Assembly (NCBI RefSeq): GCF_000716785.1
Contig: NZ_JNYY01000014.1
Location: 186,001-250,000 of the forward strand
Length of the DNA: 64,000 bases
Origin: Amycolatopsis vancoresmycina
Lineage (GTDB): Bacteria > Actinomycetota > Actinomycetes > Mycobacteriales > Pseudonocardiaceae
Direction: 5' to 3'
Part shown: positions 58,243 through 64,000 of the stretch, one piece after another
Layout: each line of letters begins with the position of its first letter
Position numbering within the stretch: position 1 is the stretch's first letter
The notes under the pieces: model-generated
Told to the model about the DNA's origin: nothing
What the model saw: only the letters and a program-made list of their open reading frames with translations
Database searches by the model: none
Position numbers and translations under genes: made by a program

Positions 58243-58719
58243 ATGTCCACCGCCACCCACACCCGCACGAAATCGCCCGTGCAGGTCGCCGCCGCGGTCG
58301 TTGCGGTCGTCTTCCTGCTGGTCGGCGTGCTCGGGTTCGTCCCGGGCATCACGACGGACTACGACCGGCTGAGCTTCGCCGGCCACGACTCGATGGCCAT
58401 GCTGCTCGGCGTGTTCATGGTCTCGGTCCTGCACAACATCGTCCACCTGCTGTTCGGCGTGGTGGGCCTCGCCGCGGCCCGCACCGCGCGCGGCGCCCGG
58501 CTGTACCTCGTCGCCGGCGGCGTCGTCTACCTGGTCCTGTGGCTCTACGGCCTGCTGATCGACCACGGCAGCGACGCGAACTTCGTGCCCGTCAACACCG
58601 CGGACAACTGGCTGCACCTCGGCCTCGGCGTCGGCATGATCGCCCTCGGCCTGCTGACCGCCCGCGCCGGGCACAGCACCCGGGGGCCGGAGCCGGCCCG
58701 GGGCCCGGGCCTCGGCTGA
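58243..58719 (+). CDS. DUF4383 integral membrane protein
   Basis: A 158-aa protein with four membrane helices: VAAAVVAVVFLLVGVLGFVP, SMAMLLGVFMVSVLHNIVHL, ARLYLVAGGVVYLVLWLYGL and WLHLGLGVGMIALGLLTARA. HNIVHLLFGVVGLA and the NTADNWLHLGLG strand are DUF4383 hallmarks. The function is unknown; members are often stress-induced. It is divergent from ctaD and ends at a bidirectional hairpin. ATG 58243 has GAAAGGA upstream. Confidence 0.9.
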   Translation: MSTATHTRTKSPVQVAAAVVAVVFLLVGVLGFVPGITTDYDRLSFAGHDSMAMLLGVFMVSVLHNIVHLLFGVVGLAAARTARGARLYLVAGGVVYLVLWLYGLLIDHGSDANFVPVNTADNWLHLGLGVGMIALGLLTARAGHSTRGPEPARGPGLG

Positions 58720-58724
58720 CCCCG

Positions 58725-58757
58725 GACGCCGGCGGCTCGTCACGGGCCGCCGGCGTC
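58725..58757. terminator. Bidirectional hairpin between DUF4383 and glgX
   Basis: GACGCCGGCGGC (58725-58736) pairs perfectly with 58746-58757 around a nine-base loop. It lies between two convergent genes, 5 bases after one stop and 9 before the other. No T-run. Confidence 0.75.
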
Positions 58758-58766
58758 CCGGGTGCG

Positions 58767-60953
<2,187 letters not shown>

Positions 60954-60989
60954 AGGGCCTCCACAGGTGCGCGAGCGAACTCCGCCCGG

Positions 60990-61016
60990 ATACCCGGCCT
61001 GCGGTCTCCCGAATCC
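60990..61016 (-). promoter_or_regulatory. SigB-class promoter of glgX
   Basis: On the minus strand GGATT (61016-61012), 16 bases, GGGTAT (60995-60990). The -10 is a full match to SigB/SigF-type GGGTAT. It lies 37 bases before the GTG start. Confidence 0.5.
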
Positions 61017-61033
61017 GTGACGCGCGCCTCTCC

Positions 61034-61064
61034 GCCCGGGGCCGCCGTGGCGGCGGCCCCGGGC
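61034..61064 (-). terminator. Hairpin after the Mn-catalase gene
   Basis: GCCCGGGGCCGCC (61034-61046) and its complement (61052-61064) form a 13-bp perfect stem with the five-base loop GTGGC. It lies 16 bases past the Mn-catalase stop and separates it from glgX. Confidence 0.75.
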
Positions 61065-61080
61065 CGGCGGTGCCGGTGGG

Positions 61081-61947
61081 TCAGGTGAGCTTGTTCTTGA
61101 CCTGCTTGGCCTTGCCCTTCGCGGTGCCCTTCGCGTCCTGCAGCGGGGCGTAGGTGCCGTACAGCGCGGGGTCGGGCTTGGGTGCGGTGCCGGGGCCGCC
61201 GAGGGGTTCGGGGTCCATGAGGTATTCGAGGCCGGCGCCGGTGGTCCAGCCGGCCCCCTTGGCGCCGTCGGGGCCGTCGGACAGGTGCCAGATCGTCTTG
61301 TTGTGGGTCTGGTCCTCTTCGTCGAGCAGGGCGTTGGGGGCGATCTCGTCTTCGAGGCCGTCGGCTTTGAGCTCCTCGATGGCGCCGAGCCACTGCTTCT
61401 GGTGGACGGTGTCGCGGGCGAGGTTGAACTTGAGCATGGCTTTGACACCGGGGTCGTCGGTCATGTTGTAGAGCCGGGCGGTCTGCAGGCGGCCTTGGGC
61501 TTCGGCGGCGGCGTTGGCCCGGAAATCGGCCAGCAGGTTGCCGGAGGCGACGATGTACTTGCCGTTCCAGGGGGTGCCGTTGCTGTCGGCAGGCAGGGCA
61601 CCGCCGCCGGCGACGATGGCCTGCTGGACGTCCATGCCGCCGAGCATCGCGGCCATGACCGGGTCTTTCACGGCTTCGGCGGTGGTGGTGGCCGGGGCGC
61701 CTTCGAGGAGGCGGGCGACCATGGTGGCGAGCATTTCGACGTGCCCGATCTCTTCGGTCGCGGTGTCCATGATCAGGTCCTTGTACTTGCCTTCGATGCG
61801 GCAGTTCCAGCCCTGGAACAGGTACTGCATGGTGACGGTCATCTCGCCGAAGGCGCCGCCGATGAGTTCCTGGAGCTTGTGGGCGTAGACCGGGTCGGGC
61901 TTTTCGGGCTTGGCTTCGAACTGCAGCAGCTTCGTGTGGCGGAACAC
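61081..61947 (-). CDS. Manganese catalase
   Basis: A 288-aa non-heme catalase with a di-manganese four-helix bundle. GAFGEMTVTMQYLFQGWNCR has the first Glu (35), DTATEEIGHVEMLATMVARL the Glu65/66 and His69, and FNLARDTVHQKQWLGAIEEL the second Glu/His set. It breaks down hydrogen peroxide, and the C-terminal tail is Lys-rich. It stands alone between glgX and a small gene; a SigB-like promoter is possible upstream. Confidence 0.95.
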   Translation of the reverse strand: MFRHTKLLQFEAKPEKPDPVYAHKLQELIGGAFGEMTVTMQYLFQGWNCRIEGKYKDLIMDTATEEIGHVEMLATMVARLLEGAPATTTAEAVKDPVMAAMLGGMDVQQAIVAGGGALPADSNGTPWNGKYIVASGNLLADFRANAAAEAQGRLQTARLYNMTDDPGVKAMLKFNLARDTVHQKQWLGAIEELKADGLEDEIAPNALLDEEDQTHNKTIWHLSDGPDGAKGAGWTTGAGLEYLMDPEPLGGPGTAPKPDPALYGTYAPLQDAKGTAKGKAKQVKNKLT

Positions 61948-61988
61948 GGCATTCCCTCCGTCGTCCGGGTGGCGGTCGGAGGACGGCT

Positions 61989-62013
61989 TTCCCGGTTAGC
62001 GGAGGGTTAACCC
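61989..62013 (-). promoter_or_regulatory. Possible SigB-class promoter of Mn-catalase
   Basis: On the minus strand GGTT (62013-62010), 15 bases, GGGAAA (61994-61989). The -35 and the spacing match; the -10 deviates from GGGTAT. GGTTA-N9-TAACC in the same region is a perfect inverted repeat. Confidence 0.35.
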
Positions 62014-62113
62014 CGGCGAGCGGAACGGTCTCTCCCCGCCGGGGAAGCATCGACAACGCCACGGTCGCTGTGATAGTTGAACGCGGAACGTCTGAAGGCG
62101 AGTGGAGCGATAC

Positions 62114-62338
62114 GTGAGCGATCACCAGGAGCGGGTGCCGGCCTGCCGGCGGTACCAGTGCGACGAGCCGGCCCTCTGGCGGAGGATGTGCGCGGCTCAC
62201 TGGGCTCGCTGGCAGAACGGGACCGACCCGCTCGACCAGCCCGGCGACGACGGCCACGCCCCCGAAGCCCGGGTGTGGCAGCCGCCGTTGCGGGAGACCA
62301 GCGTGTCGCGGCGGAAGCCACCCGGCCGTCCCCTGTGA
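62114..62338 (+). CDS. Small Cys/His-rich (zinc-finger-like) protein
   Basis: A 74-aa protein. CRRYQCDEPALWRRMCAAHW gives a C-x5-C-x8-C-x2-H pattern, suggesting one zinc site similar to those in small HNH or phage zinc proteins. The rest is Pro/Arg-rich. The GTG at 62114 is preceded by AGTGGAG; GTG 62102 is an alternative. No partner is near. The function is unknown. Confidence 0.62.
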   Translation: MSDHQERVPACRRYQCDEPALWRRMCAAHWARWQNGTDPLDQPGDDGHAPEARVWQPPLRETSVSRRKPPGRPL

Positions 62339-62365
62339 CGGCGGCCGGGCGGCTCCGCAGCGGGT

Positions 62366-63223
62366 TCAGCGCGTCCCGGCGACCTCGGCCACGGTCACGC
62401 CGATCGGGGTGGCCGGGCGGCCGATGAGCGTGCGGAGATCGGCCGTGGTTTCGGCGAGCAGGCCGTCCCTGGTGTTGGCGTCCAGCGCGACGAGGAAGCC
62501 GGCGACCGGTTCCGGCAGGCCCGCCTCGGTGAGCGCCTTGGCGTGCTCGTCGGCCGGCAGGTCGACGTACCGGGTCTCGCGGCCGGTGGCCTTGCCGACC
62601 TCGGCGGCCAGGTCCGCGTACGAGTAGGCGGTGTCCCCGGCGAGCTCGTAGACCTTGCCCTCGTGCCCTTCGCCGGTCAGCACGGCGACCGCGGCCGCGG
62701 CGTAGTCCGCGCGGGCGGCGCCGGCGACCCGGCCGTCACCCGCGCTGCCGACGAAGCTGCCGGTCTCGGCGGCCTGCTTGATCGTGTCGGCGTAGTTCTC
62801 GTGGTACCAGTTGTTGCGCAGGATGGTGGCGGTCAGGCCGGACGCCTCGATGAGTTCCTCGGTCGCCTTGTGCTCCGGGGCCAGTACCAGCGCCGACGTC
62901 GTCGCGCGCGGTGCGCTGGTGTAGACGAGGTGGCCCACCCCGGCCTGCTTCGCCGCTTCGATGACCGCCTCGTGCTGCTCGACCCGCTTGCCGACCTCGC
63001 TGCTCGAAACCAGCAGCACCTTGTCGGCGCCCTTGAACGCGGTGACGAGGCTTTCGGGGTCGGTGTAGTCCGCGCGGCGCACCTCGACGCCGCGTTCGGC
63101 CAGCCCGGCGGCCTTCTCCGGGGTGCGGACCGCGGCGACGACCTGGTCGGCGGGCAGCTTCTCGAGCAGGCCTTCGACGACGAGCTTGCCGAGGTGGCCG
63201 GTGGCGCCGGTGACGACGATCAT
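62366..63223 (-). CDS. qorB: NmrA-like NAD(P)H:quinone oxidoreductase (QorB/YtfG type)
   Basis: A 285-aa atypical SDR. IVVTGATGHLGKLVVEGLLE is the N-terminal dinucleotide site; LVYTSAPRATTSALVLAPEH, TILRNNWYHENYADTIKQAA and AYSYADLAAEVGKATGRETR match QOR2. It reduces quinones with NADPH. ATG 63223 has AAGGAG five bases upstream. It is divergent from an HxlR regulator, the arrangement of the qor2-qorR pair in Corynebacterium. Confidence 0.9.
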   Translation of the reverse strand: MIVVTGATGHLGKLVVEGLLEKLPADQVVAAVRTPEKAAGLAERGVEVRRADYTDPESLVTAFKGADKVLLVSSSEVGKRVEQHEAVIEAAKQAGVGHLVYTSAPRATTSALVLAPEHKATEELIEASGLTATILRNNWYHENYADTIKQAAETGSFVGSAGDGRVAGAARADYAAAAVAVLTGEGHEGKVYELAGDTAYSYADLAAEVGKATGRETRYVDLPADEHAKALTEAGLPEPVAGFLVALDANTRDGLLAETTADLRTLIGRPATPIGVTVAEVAGTR

Positions 63224-63264
63224 GAGAACTCCTTGAAGGTTCAAGTACCTGGCTCCTGGAGGAT

Positions 63265-63285
63265 GTACTAACTTTTAGAAAGTAC
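63265..63285. promoter_or_regulatory. HxlR-type operator
   Basis: GTACT-N11-AGTAC (63265-63285) is an inverted repeat around CTTTTAG in an AT-rich patch. It lies between the quinone reductase and HxlR starts. HxlR/QorR proteins bind similar TACT/AGTA sites. Confidence 0.6.
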
Positions 63286-63342
63286 CAACTCATTGTTAGT
63301 GCCGTCACATCCATCGTGCAAACTCTTGGGTAGTATCGAGGG

Positions 63343-63753
63343 GTGGATGGACAACGAGGTGACGGCGTGTCCGACGCCGAGCACGAGGCGCTGATCGCCG
63401 ACGTCTTCAGTGCCGCCTGCGCGTCCCGGGCCGTGCTGGAACACGTCACCGGCCGGTGGGGGGTGCTCGCCCTCGTCGCGCTGAACGACGGCGTCTTCCG
63501 GTTCAACGCGCTGCGCCGCCGGGTGCAGGGGGTCAGCGAGAAGATGCTCGCCCAGACGCTGCAGGCGCTCGAGCGCGACGGCTTCGTGCACCGCGACGCG
63601 CGCCCGACGATCCCGCCGCACGTGGAGTACAGCCTCACGCCCGCCGGGCAGGAGGTGGCCCGGCGGCTGCTGGCGCTGATCGAGGTGCTCGAAGCCGGTG
63701 TGCCCGCCGTGCTGGCGGCCCAGGCGCGGTACGACGAGGCGAAGGGCGCCTGA
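63343..63753 (+). CDS. HxlR-family regulator (QorR-like)
   Basis: A 136-aa winged-helix regulator: VTGRWGVLALVALNDGVFRF, ALRRRVQGVSEKMLAQTLQA, the wing in VEYSLTPAGQEVARRL. Cys23 (SAACASRAV) may be the thiol switch used by redox-sensing HxlR proteins. GTG 63343 is six bases after TAGTAT (63331-63336), so the mRNA is likely leaderless. Its probable target is the divergent quinone reductase. Confidence 0.9.
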   Translation: MDGQRGDGVSDAEHEALIADVFSAACASRAVLEHVTGRWGVLALVALNDGVFRFNALRRRVQGVSEKMLAQTLQALERDGFVHRDARPTIPPHVEYSLTPAGQEVARRLLALIEVLEAGVPAVLAAQARYDEAKGA

Positions 63754-63836
63754 CGCCGGGCGAATCCTCTTGCGGGACAACGGGTCCGCGCGGGACTTCG
63801 AAAGCGTCGAAAGTTTTACGCGGCGGAAATCTCCCA

Positions 63837-63875
63837 TTGCACTGTGTCGGCGCGGGCGTTATGTTAGCGCTCACA
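63837..63875 (+). promoter_or_regulatory. Promoter with LacI-type operator
   Basis: TTGCAC (63837-63842), 17 bases, TATGTT (63860-63865). TGTTAGCGCTCACA (63862-63875) is a near-perfect LacI-family palindrome around AGCGCT and covers the -10. It is typical of genes for sugar uptake or polysaccharide breakdown. It points toward the gene starting at 63990. Confidence 0.65.
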
Positions 63876-63989
63876 ATCGCTCCGCCTGTGCCGTCCCAGC
63901 GTGTCGGTGATCGAGGAGGAGGTTGGCAACGTCGCCGGCCCGCGCACCTGTCGAATCGACGATTTCCGCACCGCACCAGGAGATCACCC

Positions 63990-64000
63990 ATGGCACGACA
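63990..64000 (+). CDS. Start of a gene leaving the window
   Basis: ATG at 63990 (MAR...) follows AGGAG nine bases upstream. Only three codons are visible. The LacI-type operator 115 bases upstream suggests a carbohydrate-related product, but this is inference. Confidence 0.55.

Overview
The window is high-GC actinobacterial DNA, most likely from a Pseudonocardiaceae organism such as Amycolatopsis. Supporting signs are F420/deazaflavin-type enzymes, a mycothiol-transferase-type DinB protein, an MtrAB/Cse-like two-component system with a GerMN lipoprotein, a stressosome module, many GTG starts, many leaderless starts (a TAnnnT -10 box 6-7 bases before the start codon) and mycobacterial-type DNA-damage promoters. 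I see no rRNA, tRNA, CRISPR array, transposase, integrase or secondary-metabolite megasynthase. The region reads as ordinary chromosome with many short operons.

Layout. 0-10.8 kb: F420-type oxidoreductase with a TetR repressor, SDR, aldo-keto reductase (YghZ type), MoxR/VWA pair, adenosine-deaminase-like protein, MT0933-type small protein, RecQ, a DUF6314 protein and another SDR. 11-17.7 kb: two tandem paralogous proteins, DinB, SoxR with a divergent FMN reductase, a response regulator/kinase/lipoprotein operon, and a PAP2 phosphatase. 17.7-25.2 kb: a 21-bp tandem repeat, PLP decarboxylase, double-domain trypsin-like protease, TPP enzyme with a divergent GntR, a frameshifted hydrolase and pirin. 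25.6-36.2 kb: Ssb, PhoU-like protein, Ddn-like protein, penicillin-binding protein, a MarR-ABC exporter operon and several small membrane or enzyme genes. 36.3-45.1 kb: orphan kinase, carboxylesterase with an altered nucleophile motif, a three-subunit molybdenum hydroxylase with a divergent TetR and twin operators, and a decayed methyltransferase gene. 45.4-48.8 kb: a fragment of inositol catabolism with its GntR. 49-55 kb: stressosome operon (RsbR, RsbS, RsbT, a kinase-phosphatase fusion, SpoIIE phosphatase), a MarR and a second SpoIIE-type protein. 54.8-62 kb: stress genes (Hsp20, GspA39-like SDR, CtaD, DUF4383 protein, GlgX, Mn-catalase). 62.1-64 kb: a small Cys-rich protein, a QorB-like reductase with a divergent HxlR, and the start of a gene behind a LacI-type operator.

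The strongest regulatory signals are (i) RecA-NDp/PafBC-type DNA-damage promoters before recQ and, less perfectly, ssb, plus two more that lie just after genes and fire into a shared 31-bp block with a GC palindrome; (ii) two RheA-type operators over the hsp20 promoter; (iii) twin 18-bp palindromes between the TetR gene and the molybdenum hydroxylase operon; (iv) a SoxR box; and (v) GGTT/GGGTA-like promoters of the SigB class before stress genes next to the stressosome. Together, 49-62 kb looks like a general-stress neighbourhood in which the sensor/partner-switch genes sit beside likely target genes.
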